64,000 nt of DNA from positions 73,758,708 to 73,822,707 of the forward strand of contig NC_091120.1 in NCBI RefSeq assembly GCF_040183065.1, written 5' to 3'. The stretch is from Periplaneta americana (lineage: Eukaryota; Arthropoda; Insecta; Blattodea; Blattidae). The notes under the pieces are model-generated. The model saw nothing but the letters and a program-made list of their open reading frames with translations. It was not told the DNA's origin and ran no database searches. Positions 20,830-31,255 of this stretch are shown here, in pieces. Every line of letters starts with the position of its first letter. Position 1 is the first letter of the stretch. A program made the translations under genes and the position numbers.

Positions 20830-22158
20830 ATGGAGAACCTACAGCAGATCCTGCAAGCCATCGCGGAAATGAAAGCTGAAATGAAAAAGGACATAAGTGA
20901 CGTAAAAGCAGAAATGAAAGACGACATGAACAGGCACATCAGTGAGGTTAAGAACGACATAAGTGATGTGAAAACGGAGATGAAAAGTGACATAAGTGAG
21001 GTGAAAGGCGACATAAGTGAAGTGAAAGGCGACATAAGTGAAGTGAAAACGGAGATGAAAAGTGACATAAGCGGAGTGAAAGATGACGTCACTACGCAAA
21101 TTGAAAGCGTTTCAGCCCACGTAGATGGAATTGTCGCCATCGTGAAAGACGAACTCAAAGCCGACCTTGACAACCTAAATAAGAATTTTACAACTATAAA
21201 CGAGACAGTAACCGAATTGAGACAGGAGGTAGACCATTTCGACGGCAAAATCCGCGATCTCGAGCGTCGTCAAGAGCAGACGAGCGAGTTGCTGGACAAG
21301 ACGAGTGAGGTGATGGAAAAACACGCCGAGGAAAACAAGCACATACTCACGTTGATGGACCGACATGCTGAAGAAAACAAGCACATCCTCGCGTTGGTGG
21401 ATCGCCAGGCTAGAGAACAGAAACAGATAGTTGCCGAGGAGGTTCGACGTGCCATGCAAGAAACGGCCACAGAGTTGAGGACTCCATTTAGTGGCCATGC
21501 GGAATCATCGCCTTCAGCCAGACATTACAACGTCAAGACGCCGAAGTTCGACGGTACGACGTCTTGGGCGATATTCCGTCGCCAGTTCGAGACCATCGCA
21601 GAGCACAATGGGTGGACGCCAGCAGAGAAAACCACTCAGCTGCTGGCCGCGCTTCAGGGACAGGCGTCGGAGATTCTTCACAGCGTTCCAGAAGATGGGA
21701 CAGCCGCTGAGATAATGGCGGCCTTGGAGGGACGTTATGGTGACCATCAACTTGCTGCAGCATTTAGGACCCAACTAAAAACGAGGGTCCAACAGTCAGG
21801 CGAGTCCCTACAAGAATTCGCGATGGCGGTGGAACAACTGGCCCATAAGGCCCTCAGGGGCCTACCTAATGATTTCATCGCTGGAGAGGCGGCCTACACC
21901 TTCGGCAGTGGGATTCGAGTCCCCGAAATCAGACAACAGCTACTCCTGGCAGAGCATCGTACCATCAACGCAGCTCTGGCGGCGGCCCTCAGGATGGAGG
22001 CAGCAAAGTTGACAGCGAACGTCTCGACGTCGCACCGGATTAGGAGCGTCGCGGCGGCCGACGTCGAGGAGCGTCAACCGGTCACCCGAGCGCCGAAGAC
22101 GAGGAGTGCCTACCTGCTGGTCCTGCGGCGAACCTGGACACCTGAGGAGGGACTGTGA
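20830..22158 (+). CDS. gag: Gag polyprotein (442 aa frame, zinc knuckle shifted out of frame)
   Basis: The first ATG after the PBS. Residues about 10-170 form long heptad-like coiled coils, including several near-perfect repeats of DISEVKG/DISEVKTEMKS. Residues about 235-400 match the gypsy Gag capsid domain (FDGTTSWAIFRRQFETIAEH, LLAALQGQASEIL, LKTRVQQSGESLQEF). The CCHC nucleocapsid knuckle CWSCGEPGHLRRDC is present at 22115-22156 but in the +1 frame, so a one-base insertion near 22095-22110 truncates Gag just before it. Gag would form the virus-like particle and package RNA. Confidence 0.85.
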   Translation: MENLQQILQAIAEMKAEMKKDISDVKAEMKDDMNRHISEVKNDISDVKTEMKSDISEVKGDISEVKGDISEVKTEMKSDISGVKDDVTTQIESVSAHVDGIVAIVKDELKADLDNLNKNFTTINETVTELRQEVDHFDGKIRDLERRQEQTSELLDKTSEVMEKHAEENKHILTLMDRHAEENKHILALVDRQAREQKQIVAEEVRRAMQETATELRTPFSGHAESSPSARHYNVKTPKFDGTTSWAIFRRQFETIAEHNGWTPAEKTTQLLAALQGQASEILHSVPEDGTAAEIMAALEGRYGDHQLAAAFRTQLKTRVQQSGESLQEFAMAVEQLAHKALRGLPNDFIAGEAAYTFGSGIRVPEIRQQLLLAEHRTINAALAAALRMEAAKLTANVSTSHRIRSVAAADVEERQPVTRAPKTRSAYLLVLRRTWTPEEGL

Positions 22159-22186
22159 CCGATCTGGTCACAAACAGGAAAACTAA
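22115..22186 (+). pseudogene. Gag C-terminus with CCHC zinc knuckle, in the +1 frame
   Basis: C-X2-C-X4-H-X4-C (CWSCGEPGHLRRDC) followed by DRSGHKQEN and a TAA at 22184-22186. This is the natural Gag C-terminus separated from the rest by a frameshift. Just before the stop is GGAAAAC (22177-22183), a possible minus-one slip site into pol, which reads in the next frame. The slip-site reading is speculative. Confidence 0.7.
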
Positions 22187-22200
22187 AAGGGGCCGATGCG

Positions 22201-24336
22201 ATGAGGGGCACGTCGGCGCCGTCATCACCATCCCCTCGGCTGATCTTGAAGACGGTTAACAGAAGATGCGACGATGGGCTGATTGCTGACGGATGGATAA
22301 GAGGCCGCCCATGCAGAGTACTGGTAGACACCGGGGCGTCGCTCACCATCGCCAGACCGGAAGTCGTGCGTGGCCTACCTGGGAGGACGCCGCTGCGCCG
22401 GTATGAGCTACGCACTGCCTCAGGCGAGCGCCTGCCCATCCAGAAAGAGGTTTTCCTGGACTTGACCTTGGGAAAGAGGAGACTGGAGATGTGGGTGTTC
22501 GTCGCCAACATCACTGAAGACGTCATCCTGGGACTCGACGCCATGCGGATCTTCGATGCAACGGTGGACGTCCGGCGCCGTATCCTCCGTTTTGGTCAGG
22601 ATGAAGTGTTCCTGAGGGACGTCGAAGACCAACCCATGGCCAGCAGACTCACCTTGGAGAATCATGTGACAATCCCGGCAGGCTGCGAGATGGTGGTGAC
22701 GGCAAGACTGGACGGACAACCTAAGAGAAACCTGCTCCTCGATTCGCATACAACTCCCATAGATGGGGTTTATGTGGCCAGATCCCTACTCCCGAATCAG
22801 AAGGTGGTACCGGTGAGGGTCCTGAATGTCACCAATCGGGACAAGGAGGTGCCTAGCGGAACTGTACTAGGTAACGTCGAGCCGGTGGTGTCTGTGACGT
22901 CGCTGGCAGAAAACGAGGAGTGTCACCGACCACGTCCAGATCTAGACCCATCACTGAAAGAGCTGGCTCGAGAATTGCCGGCGAATTTAAGCAAAAGAGA
23001 AAGAAGACAAGTCCACGATCTACTGACAGAATTTCAGGATGTGTTCAGGCTGTCTGAAAATGACTACGGGAGAACGGAGAAAGTTCAGCACCGCATCGAC
23101 ACCGGAAATGCTCGCCCAATCAGACAACCTCCTCGACGCGTCCCTCTAGCTAAACAGAGGGAGATTGACAGCCAATTGGAGGGCATGAAAGCAAGAGGGG
23201 TCATCGAGGAATCCGACAGCCCTTGGTCATCACCTGTGGTGCTGGTGAAGAAGAATGGGGACCTGCGTTTCTGCGTGGACTATAGAAGACTGAATGACGT
23301 CACCAGGAAAGACTGCTTTCCCCTTCCACGAATTGACGACACCTTGGACACTCTGGCCGGAGCAGAGTGGTTCTCGACGTTGGATCTCAAGTCAGGATAC
23401 TGGCAGGTGGCGCTACATCCTGAGGACAAGGAGAAAACGGCATTCTCTACAGGCCAGGGACTATGGCAGTTCACCGTTATGCCGTTCGGCCTCTGCAACG
23501 CCCCGGCTACATTCCAGAGACTAATGGAGTCCGTAATGAGAGGCCTGACATACGACACATGTTTGCTGTACCTTGATGACGTCATCGTGGTGGGCAAGAC
23601 TTTCAGCGAACAGCTGTTGAACCTGAGGAAAGTGTTCGAGAGACTGCGACAAGCCAGACTGAAGTTGAACCCGAAGAAATGTCATCTATTCCAGAAGAAG
23701 GTCAACTACTTGGGACACGTAGTAGGGACCAACGGAGTGGTCACGGACCCGGAGAAGCTACAAGCCGTCAGAGGATGGCCGAGACCGAGGGACAAGCAGG
23801 AGCTGCGCCGCTTTCTCGGCCTCTGTAGTTATTACAGAAGGTTCGTAGCTGGGTACGCCAACATCGCTAAGCCTCTAACCCAGCTGACCGAGGAGAAACG
23901 ACAATTCCAGTGGACAGACGAGGCGGAGTCATCCTTCCAGTCGCTGAAAGAAGCGCTCTGCACTGCTCCTGTACTGGGATATCCCATCTCTGGAAGGAAG
24001 TTCACGCTCGACACGGACGCTAGCAACGTAGGCATCGGCGGAGTACTCTCTCAGGAACAGGACGGGCAAGAGAGGGTGATTGCCTACTTCAGCCGAACAC
24101 TATCCAAGGCTGAGAGAAACTACTGTGTGACGCGTAGAGAACTTCTTGCCATTGTGGAAGCACTTCCACAAATATTTGTATGGCCAGGAATTCATTCTGA
24201 GGACAGACCATTCTGCACTCACCTGGCTATTGGGCTTCAAGAATCTGGAGGGGCAGACCGCCCGTTGGGTTCAACGACTGCAGGAGTACAACTTCACCTC
24301 CGAACACCGACAAGGGAAGAAACATTCCAACGCTGA
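22201..24336 (+). CDS. pol: Pol part 1: protease, reverse transcriptase, start of RNase H
   Basis: The frame is already open from 22159; 22201 is simply the first ATG, and pol is normally reached by frameshifting from gag. Protease: CRVLVDTGASLTIARP (catalytic DTGAS) and ILGLDAM. RT: WSSPVVLVKKNGDLRFCVDY, WFSTLDLKSGYWQVALHP, FGLCNAPATFQRLM and the catalytic CLLYLDDVIVV. RNase H begins with FTLDTDASNVGIGGVLSQ and RRELLAIVEA. After that Glu the frame is lost (near 24165) by a small deletion and the last 50 or so residues are out-of-frame noise. This makes the copy unable to produce a full Pol. Confidence 0.9.
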   Translation: MRGTSAPSSPSPRLILKTVNRRCDDGLIADGWIRGRPCRVLVDTGASLTIARPEVVRGLPGRTPLRRYELRTASGERLPIQKEVFLDLTLGKRRLEMWVFVANITEDVILGLDAMRIFDATVDVRRRILRFGQDEVFLRDVEDQPMASRLTLENHVTIPAGCEMVVTARLDGQPKRNLLLDSHTTPIDGVYVARSLLPNQKVVPVRVLNVTNRDKEVPSGTVLGNVEPVVSVTSLAENEECHRPRPDLDPSLKELARELPANLSKRERRQVHDLLTEFQDVFRLSENDYGRTEKVQHRIDTGNARPIRQPPRRVPLAKQREIDSQLEGMKARGVIEESDSPWSSPVVLVKKNGDLRFCVDYRRLNDVTRKDCFPLPRIDDTLDTLAGAEWFSTLDLKSGYWQVALHPEDKEKTAFSTGQGLWQFTVMPFGLCNAPATFQRLMESVMRGLTYDTCLLYLDDVIVVGKTFSEQLLNLRKVFERLRQARLKLNPKKCHLFQKKVNYLGHVVGTNGVVTDPEKLQAVRGWPRPRDKQELRRFLGLCSYYRRFVAGYANIAKPLTQLTEEKRQFQWTDEAESSFQSLKEALCTAPVLGYPISGRKFTLDTDASNVGIGGVLSQEQDGQERVIAYFSRTLSKAERNYCVTRRELLAIVEALPQIFVWPGIHSEDRPFCTHLAIGLQESGGADRPLGSTTAGVQLHLRTPTREETFQR

Positions 24337-25759
24337 TGCCTTATCACGACGCCCGTGCCCGGATGTCTGTAAACACTGCCTGAAAGTAGAAGAGCGGGAT
24401 GGCGCCCACGCAGTCCGAGCAATTGCCGCCCAGCCGAGCCCAGGATGGGATAACGCCGCCATAAGGAGGGAGCAGCTGGAGGACCCAAACATTGGACAGC
24501 TACTACGTGATGTGGAGTCCGGCCAGAGACCAGTATGGGCCGATATCGCCAACCGTAGCACCACTTACAAGAGCTACTGGGCCCAGTGGGAATCCTTCAC
24601 TGTCAAGGACGGTATCCTGAAGAGGATTTGGGAGTCGGCCGATGGAAGGACCCACATAGAACAACTTGTCCTGCCCAGGAGCAAGGTGAAGGAAGTGCTG
24701 GAGGAGACTCATGCTGGAGTGACTGGAGGCCACCTGGGAGCCAACAGGACGCTGGACAAGTTAAGGCAGAGGTTCTATTGGTTGCATCAGAGAACCGACA
24801 CGGAACAATGGTGCCGAAGATGCGACACCTGTGCAGCCAGTCGCGGACCAAGGACCCGCAGCAGGGGAGCCATGCAGCAGTACAACGTGGGAGCTCCTTT
24901 TGAGAGGATCGCCATCGACGTTGCTGGGCCGTTCCCGGTCACGGATCGCGGGAACCGCTACCTGCTAGTCGCCATGGATTACTTCACAAAATGGCCAGAG
25001 GTGTACGCGATTCCCAACCAAGAGGCTTCGACGGTGGCCGACGCGCTGCTTGACAACTTCATCTGCCGATTCGGGGTGCCCCGGGAATTGCATAGCGATC
25101 AGGGGCGCAACTTCGAATCCAACCTGATGGGAGAATTGTTCGAGCGTCTGGGGGTGCATAAAACCAGGACCACTCCCCTCCACCCACAGTCCGATGGTAT
25201 GGTGGAACGCTACATCAAAACCTTGGAAGAGCATCTGCGGAAGGTGGTGTCCAACCATCAACGAGACTGGGATGCCAGAGTCCCACTGTTCCTCTTGGCC
25301 TACAGAACTTCGGTCCACGATACAACAGGGATGACACCGGCAAACATGGTCTTCGGGAGAGAGCTGCGCCTGCCCTGTGATCTGCTGTTTGGCACGCCAC
25401 CCAGCGCCGACCAGCCAGCAACTGACTATGTGGCAGAACTCACCGAGAAGTTGAATGGAGTTCACCAACTGGCCAGAGAACACCTCAAGATGGCCAGCGA
25501 CAGGATGAAAGTGCGCTACGACAGATTAGCCAACTCTGCAGGATTCCAGGAGGGCGACCTGGTGTGGCTGTATCGACCTACCAGGACCAAAGGGAAATCA
25601 CCAAAGCTGCAGCGTGCCTGGGATGGACCATACCGCGTGGTGACCCGGATCAACGACGTGGTGTACCGCATCCAGCGACAACCTCGAGGAAAGATGATGG
25701 TGGTGCATCTGGACCGATTAGCAGCCTACCAAGGGACTGCCCGGGACGAGCAGCCCTAA
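24146..25759 (+). CDS. Pol part 2: end of RNase H, integrase
   Basis: Resumes RNase H in the next frame (KYLYGQEFILRTDHSALTWL, HSNADALSRRP). Integrase follows: an HHCC zinc-binding region (HAGVTGGHLGANRTL, then CRRCDTCAASRG), and the DDE core with IDVAGPFPV (Asp), LHSDQGRNFES (Asp) and DGMVERYIKTLEEH (Glu). A GPY/F-like C-terminus follows (WDGPYRVVTRINDVVYRIQ). The stop TAA at 25757-25759 directly precedes the polypurine tract. There is no chromodomain and no env. The ATG at 24146 is incidental; in the intact element this is one polyprotein with part 1. Confidence 0.9.
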   Translation: MPLWKHFHKYLYGQEFILRTDHSALTWLLGFKNLEGQTARWVQRLQEYNFTSEHRQGKKHSNADALSRRPCPDVCKHCLKVEERDGAHAVRAIAAQPSPGWDNAAIRREQLEDPNIGQLLRDVESGQRPVWADIANRSTTYKSYWAQWESFTVKDGILKRIWESADGRTHIEQLVLPRSKVKEVLEETHAGVTGGHLGANRTLDKLRQRFYWLHQRTDTEQWCRRCDTCAASRGPRTRSRGAMQQYNVGAPFERIAIDVAGPFPVTDRGNRYLLVAMDYFTKWPEVYAIPNQEASTVADALLDNFICRFGVPRELHSDQGRNFESNLMGELFERLGVHKTRTTPLHPQSDGMVERYIKTLEEHLRKVVSNHQRDWDARVPLFLLAYRTSVHDTTGMTPANMVFGRELRLPCDLLFGTPPSADQPATDYVAELTEKLNGVHQLAREHLKMASDRMKVRYDRLANSAGFQEGDLVWLYRPTRTKGKSPKLQRAWDGPYRVVTRINDVVYRIQRQPRGKMMVVHLDRLAAYQGTARDEQP

Positions 25760-25771
25760 GGAGGGGGGCAA
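25758..25771 (+). other. Polypurine tract
   Basis: AAGGAGGGGGGCAA abuts the 3' LTR; primes plus-strand DNA synthesis in LTR retroelements. Confidence 0.85.
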
Positions 25772-26557
25772 TGTGACAGCGACGTGAGAATCGAACTCAC
25801 GACCAGCGTCCCGCAAGAAAGCAGATAGCGCGGAGCAAGGTGGAATGGCGTGCGGCGGAGAGGGGAAAGGGCCAATGCGGCGAGAGAGTGGAGCGAGAGT
25901 GCGCGCGCAACTGCTGCGTACGCAGTGAATGGGGAACGGACCTTCCCGACTCTTCGAGAAGTCCGTCGAAGTGGAGATATGCAGATAATTCTCGACACAC
26001 CTGTAGAAATTTCTCGCAACTATGATTTTGCTATAAAAAAAAGAAGCGCCAGCGAACTCGAGCAGAGTTTTCAGTTATTCAGTCAGTGAGTAAGCCAGAG
26101 CAAGCAAGCCAGTCAAGCCAACCGGAGTTCGACTCGAGTGTGCGTCCGCATCTGCGTCAGCATCCGAAGGCCTGAGTTCGAGTGCAGTGGATCGCAGTTG
26201 GAGGGACCTGAGTTCGAGTGCAGTTGACCGCAGTTGGAGGGACCCGAGTTCGAGTACAGTGAACTGTCTCTGAAGGTCTGTGGTTCGAGATACTGTGGAC
26301 TCGAGTGACTGAGATAGAAGAACTGAGAACTGATAGTTCTGATTTGTAAATAGTGCTTTGTAAATATTAGTTAAGATTAACAGTTCATTGTTGTTCGTAC
26401 TAGTCCAAGTAAATTGTCATTGTCGTCGGTGGAGTGCTATAACGAATACTGTGTTGAGTGAAAATCCAATTGTTGACGAGAGCGTTTAAGGCGAATTGTA
26501 GAAAGGAATTATTGTTGTGACGAATAAATTACATTGTTGTTACTAATAAAATTAACA
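25772..26557 (+). repeat. 3' LTR (786 bp)
   Basis: Matches the 5' LTR except for about 8 substitutions and one indel (the A/G run after the TATA box). Ends ATTAACA, then the ATAT duplication. Confidence 0.95.
26523..26550 (+). terminator. Polyadenylation signals in 3' LTR
   Basis: Two AATAAA hexamers at 26523-26528 and 26545-26550, close to the end of the LTR; the same pair is in the 5' LTR. Confidence 0.6.
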
Positions 26558-26561
26558 ATAT

Positions 26562-26766
26562 ATACAACATTGAAATATTAAACGGTTGATAATTTATTGA
26601 CCAACATCGCAATGGAAACTTTAAACTTTGATTTTGCAACACCACGATGAAGGATAAAATCGTAATTTCTAAAATAACAATAAATTTTACTATTATCTGC
26701 AATATTCAATAACCTTTTATGCTGGGTACAACAGTGTAGAAATTTTAGATACAAAAATAGACTTAA

Positions 26767-26826
<60 letters not shown>

Positions 26827-28860
26827 TTTTTTTTTAAATTTGCATCATTCGTGTTATTGAAGAATGATCATCCAGCAGTGAAGAATTGTTCGAATTTTTA
26901 TGCTTGCAATAGAAAATTACGATTCTTCTGCTGTAACAGAAAGGTCACAAGAATTAATTAAACGTGTAACAAAATCGCAATAACTGCAATAATGTGCAAC
27001 GAAAATGTGACTTAACATAGAGGGCAAGTGACCTCTGAATGGAAGGTAGCCATAAAAATAGAAGAGAAGCAGTCGTCTTATTCATATTGGCAAATAGTGA
27101 GAACTGCGTGGAAAGACATCTTCATTGTCTGAATATAACAGATTCTGAAAATAACTCCTGATATTATTATGGATGAGGACCATCTAGTACAGTACGAAGA
27201 CTTGGATCAGTAATATGAACAACGGTGGTGTGAAAAGGAATAATGGAATGTACTAAGACAATGTCAGAGAACATTAAATAACGTAAAGGTTACTTTAAAG
27301 GAAACGAAAATATCATGTTTGAAATGTAACAGAAATGATTAGTAAAAATGCATATCTCTAGTGCAGACGGAAAAATCTGTAAGGTGATTTATTATATAAA
27401 TGTAATAACTGTCAGCATATTAAAGGAAGAATATATTTTGGAAAATCTTCAGAATTCATATGGTCAAGACACATACCAAGGAAGAAATTGGCTAAAAAAC
27501 TAGCAGAAGATATGAAATTGGAAATGGTTTGCGCAATAACTGAACGAAATATAATGTTATTCTTCTAAATTAAAGGTATAGATTACTGCTGTAACATTTG
27601 GGCACAAATGGCTCTTGTGCACCCCAAAAACTGGAGAAACCAGAAAATAGAGAAACAAGAAATAAAAGTTACTAAATTCGTGTCAAAGAATATCATCCAT
27701 CATACTGAAAGTTTTTTTACATATTAGTTATCGTACATACATTTATATGCACGATCCTACAAAAAGAAAAAAGAAAATGACAGACAAAAAGAATGACATC
27801 AAGCATTTATTCATATTTTTCGTTGCATTGACATACAGTGATTGATTATATTGTACTGGAGTATCTTATAAATTTATATTATTTATTTATAAATTGAGAC
27901 AAAAAAGATATGAAATAAAAACTTAAATATTGATTCAAGTCGAAGAGTATGAACATTAATAAATGACAAAGAAAGAACAATGAAAAACACTTGCCCACAT
28001 GGTAGGGAGGTTGGGATGGGCAGGGCGGAACTCAACATGCAGCCACCTCCACGTGGTGAGTTCTGGGTTGTTTCATTTCACAGAGAATGAAACAAGCGAA
28101 GAGCTGCATCTCTTCTTTTAATGGTGGTACGAAAATTCATACAAGGTGGAAGGTGTTCAGTAGCAGTGACTTCACACACTAAATCCTTAAAATGAAAGGA
28201 ATAGACTCTTCCTTTTCCATTATGCGTCCTTTCTTTTTACTTAGTAAGAAATATATTTTGTTTCTAGAAAAAATTGCTACATAGCAGTGAATTCAGTAGC
28301 ACTTGCCAATGGACAGAAACACTCTTCCCTGCAGCGCTGATGGCAGTCATGAGGAGACTGCCATTGCACCTTGCCCCCGCTGTGCTCAGGCTTAGGGTGA
28401 AGCACGTGTCTTGTAACAGTGTTGCAAAATATCCATTACTTAAACTCATCTATTATTAATTAAAGTATTAAAATACTTATTCTTGAACCATAAATTTAAC
28501 AAAAACATTATGCAAAATTATTTGTTGCAACTGAAGAGTGTAATGTAGGCATGTTTACGAAATGTGTATTTGTAAATGTGTTTAAAAGATAAATGGATAA
28601 AAAATAATCATAATTATAATAGCTATTTATGCAACAACTTGCGAAATGATAGTATTTTAAACATGAGAAGTGAAGATTGTCCACCGGCCCGAAGGGGTGC
28701 TCAACCTTATGAATACTGCAGCCAATATTTTAGAAAATGTTCTTTTGGAGGGTTGCAGGGATCCTCCAATAATAAATAATTTACATAAATGTCTTACTAA
28801 GTAGTGATTACTGTAATTTATAGTACCGGTAATTAATAATACAAGTCTGTTCAAATATTT
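26562..28860. other. Unassigned AT-rich sequence with one (TA)n tract
   Basis: (TA)n is at 26769-26823. The rest shows no convincing ORF, terminal repeats or known repeat. A slightly GC-richer patch at 27990-28090 and 28300-28400 has no recognisable coding content. Confidence 0.6.
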
Positions 28861-28871
28861 TTGTAAATTTT

Positions 28872-28945
28872 AAGTTTGAAACTTCACTCTCGGGCCACAG
28901 CGAACATAGTAGTGGGCTGCATGAGGCCCGCAGGTTGTGCACCAG
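28872..28945. mobile_element. hAT-like terminal fragment
   Basis: CTCGGGCCACAGCG and GGCCCGCAGGTTGTGCACCA resemble the GC-rich subterminal sequence of hAT elements (GGCCCGC...GGTTGTGCACC). Only one end is visible and no partner was found. Confidence 0.3.
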
Positions 28946-30800
28946 TTTTAGACAGTCACTCGAGAATGCTAAATGTATTTATATTTTAAAGACAATGAAA
29001 TTGTTTATTCATTCTCTCGCAATGGTGAACTTCAGATGTTGAAGACGAAAGAGTATTACATTTGTATAGAAAGAGATAGATTTCATGGCCTTCAGATATG
29101 TAGTAGGCTATGTGATTGTTTTGCTGGTTGTTATGAAGTTAAGTGGAATTCTGCTTGTTATATAATTTGGAATATACAATTATTACAACGAAAGTGATTA
29201 ATATAATTAGAAAAGTGAGTGATTCGGAAGTGAATAATTTATGTATGAAATTTCCAAATGAATTTCAATTTTAAATAATTGTGTTGTGAATATTTATAAT
29301 AAATGAATAATAATTGGAATTTATGTTTTCAGTATTTCTAAGTAGTGTGCTTAAAAGTACTTCAGGCATGGAAATTTACTTTTTATTCTTAGTAGGTTAT
29401 TTTATGATGCTTTGTCAACATCTCAGGTTATTTAGCATCTGAATGAGATGAAGGTGACAATACCAGTGAAAAATTTACTTTTTAAGCACGCTAATTTTTT
29501 AATTCAGAATTCAATGAGTTTTTGATGCTAAAATGAGAATCGAAAAATCATCATGAAACGAATGTCTAAAAAATAATTATTTCTGAGAAATGTAAGCCCA
29601 AAGGAATGATATGGTAGAGAACTTTTTCCAGTTAAACTATGCTCAGGATTCGTCTCTCAAAGAACTATCACCGAAATTCTTCCACTCTGTATAAATTTTA
29701 CTCATTTTTACATTCAGATAATATCTCAGTAATAGTTTTCAATTTAGTGTTTAAACTTCACAAAATGTAACAAGGATAAAAGAAGCAGAAACACACACTA
29801 TTAGCAGACTCCATTGAAGCAAGGGAATAACAATATTTCAGTTTCTTCAGAAAAATTACATTGAAGTATTATTAGGGTAACTCAACAAGATAAAGAAAAC
29901 CTTCAGAATTGCTCCTTGGCTCCTCAGGATAAAAAGTCAGCATATATACTTTACATATTCAAAAAAAAAGTTTCGGGCTTCCAATCATGTAATCAGAATT
30001 AATTTATTAATCGTTCAAGAATTAATTGCTATTGTATTTTCCATTCTTAAAATCACGTTCTTGTAAATTGAAAGGTTCTCTACTGTACTAAGTCTTTCGT
30101 GTCGTGCTAGCTAGTGTCCAATTGTTTGAATAGCCAAATGACCTGGGAGATTAAGCAGTCTTCAGTTTTTGGGAGCATGGTCCTTTTGATAGTACCAGAA
30201 AGTATGCCCTAATTCTGAATCATCAGAAATGTTAAGTGTCTGCATACTGTCGAAAGCCAAGCTGAGGAAACCTAGAATAACATCAAATGCATTAAAATTT
30301 ATATTTGATTTTTGGCTACCGCCTAATACTAGTGGATGGTACTAATTTAATAAGCCATACAAGTGTTAAATCTATTATGGTAGTCCTAAATTAAGGAGAG
30401 GAGGAATGGAAAAACGACGAAAAGAAGATGAAGAAAGAATTACTGTGGAACTAAATTGTTCATAGAAATCAAAGCCACACTTGCTTTGTTCAACACAGCG
30501 CTCACAGAATTTGCTGCAGATTGATTGCTGACTCTTCAGGTGAGTAACTACTAGCTTATTTTACTGTACTGTACTTGCACGTGTACAAGGTGTGTTAAAG
30601 CTGTTAAGGAGAACACAACACAAAAATCAAACTTGAGTTTATTACTGATTCGAATAGAGAAATGTATTATAAGACATTCTGTGAAATTTCCGTGTTTCTA
30701 TTTCTGACAGGAATGCTGCTACCCAGTTCAACAGCTGTGAACTGTGACATTATGTAGCTCACAGTTGTGCCGAGCAGTAAGCTGTATTTAGCGCCTTGTC
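28946..30800. other. Unassigned sequence with one short common-repeat fragment
   Basis: About 29391-29470 (TAGGTTATTTTATGATGCTT ... ATCTGAATGAGATGAAGGTG) resembles a dispersed repeat I associate with many insect genomes. Nothing else is recognised; no ORF above 75 codons with coding character. Confidence 0.4.
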
Positions 30801-30803
30801 TGC

Positions 30804-31080
30804 ATGTTTTTAGAGATAAAAACAATCAAACAATTAATGGCTTTGGGTGATATTCTACCTTACCAGTTAGAACCCCAGAACGACTCGAGAGTGATCATAG
30901 CGAGTCATGTAGTGGTGACAATAGGAAGATCTCGTACTAAAGTGTGGTGTATTTGTTCTAAATGTAATGAAATGCCACAGGACGAATAGTGTGTCTGCTG
31001 CTGCGAAATTAATAATGTAAGGGTGCTAAAAATTGACAATGAAGCGATGTAGAAGAGAAATAAAACCAGTGTTGTAAATG
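30804..31080 (+). pseudogene. Fragment of a P2X7-type cytoplasmic zinc-finger domain protein
   Basis: The frame reads LPYQLEPQNDSRV, then VWCICSKCNEMPQDE, a TAG at 30987-30989, and in the same frame CVCCCEINNVRVLKIDNE. The W-C-x-C-x-x-C...MP--E--CC-E pattern is that of the cysteine-rich C-terminal domain of P2X7 receptors, which also occurs in many orphan, often transposon-linked proteins of invertebrates. The stop falls inside the motif, so it is a broken copy or an exon with a nonsense mutation. No flanking exons or terminal repeats were found. Confidence 0.45.
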
Positions 31081-31105
31081 TTCAAAGCAACTTCATTTCT
31101 TGTAT

Positions 31106-31255
31106 TATAGATTTATTAATTTGTCCTACAGAATAATATATAATATTGACAATTAATATTTGAGAGAAAAATTCGCTTTGGCACGAGGGATCGAACCTGG
31201 GTCCTTGGTTCTACATACCAAGTGCTCTGACCACTGAGCTACGCCAAATTCAATC
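31106..31255 (-). mobile_element. tRNA-derived SINE, copy 1
   Basis: On the minus strand the tRNA-like head has box A TAGCTCAGTGG (31231-31241) and box B GGTTCGATCCC (31187-31197). It is followed by an AT-rich tail (GAATTTTTCTCTCAAATATTAATTGTC). The same tail occurs next to copy 2. RNA polymerase III would transcribe it from the internal boxes. Confidence 0.65.
31177..31248 (-). tRNA. tRNA-like sequence (SINE head or tRNA pseudogene)
   Basis: A 7 bp acceptor stem (TTTGGCG with TGCCAAA), a D arm GCTC/GAGC and a T arm with one mismatch can be drawn. The anticodon region has two surplus bases: the stem is 6 bp around a 7-base loop with GTA in the anticodon position. It is degenerate and belongs to the SINE, so it is not called as a working tRNA gene. 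Confidence 0.4.

Larger units (their letters stand above)
20016..26557 (+). mobile_element. Ty3/gypsy LTR retrotransposon, near-complete
   Basis: Order: 5' LTR, primer binding site, gag, protease-RT-RNaseH-integrase, polypurine tract, 3' LTR, flanked by ATAT. Domain order with integrase after RNase H is Ty3/gypsy. There is no env-like ORF. LTRs differ by about 8 substitutions and one indel in 785 bp (my count), so insertion is recent. GC content is much higher than in the surroundings. Two frameshifts (end of gag, RNase H) make this copy probably non-autonomous. Confidence 0.95.

Noticed and set aside
20796..21774. Minus-strand frames over gag (FTSLMSPFTSLMS repeats)
   Set aside because: Antisense of the Gag coiled-coil repeats.
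28872..28945. A full hAT element here
   Set aside because: Only one end resembles a hAT terminus; no inverted partner or duplication found, so kept only as a weak fragment.
31177..31248. Functional tRNA-Tyr gene
   Set aside because: The anticodon arm has extra bases, the T stem has a mismatch, and it is the head of a SINE with a related copy nearby.
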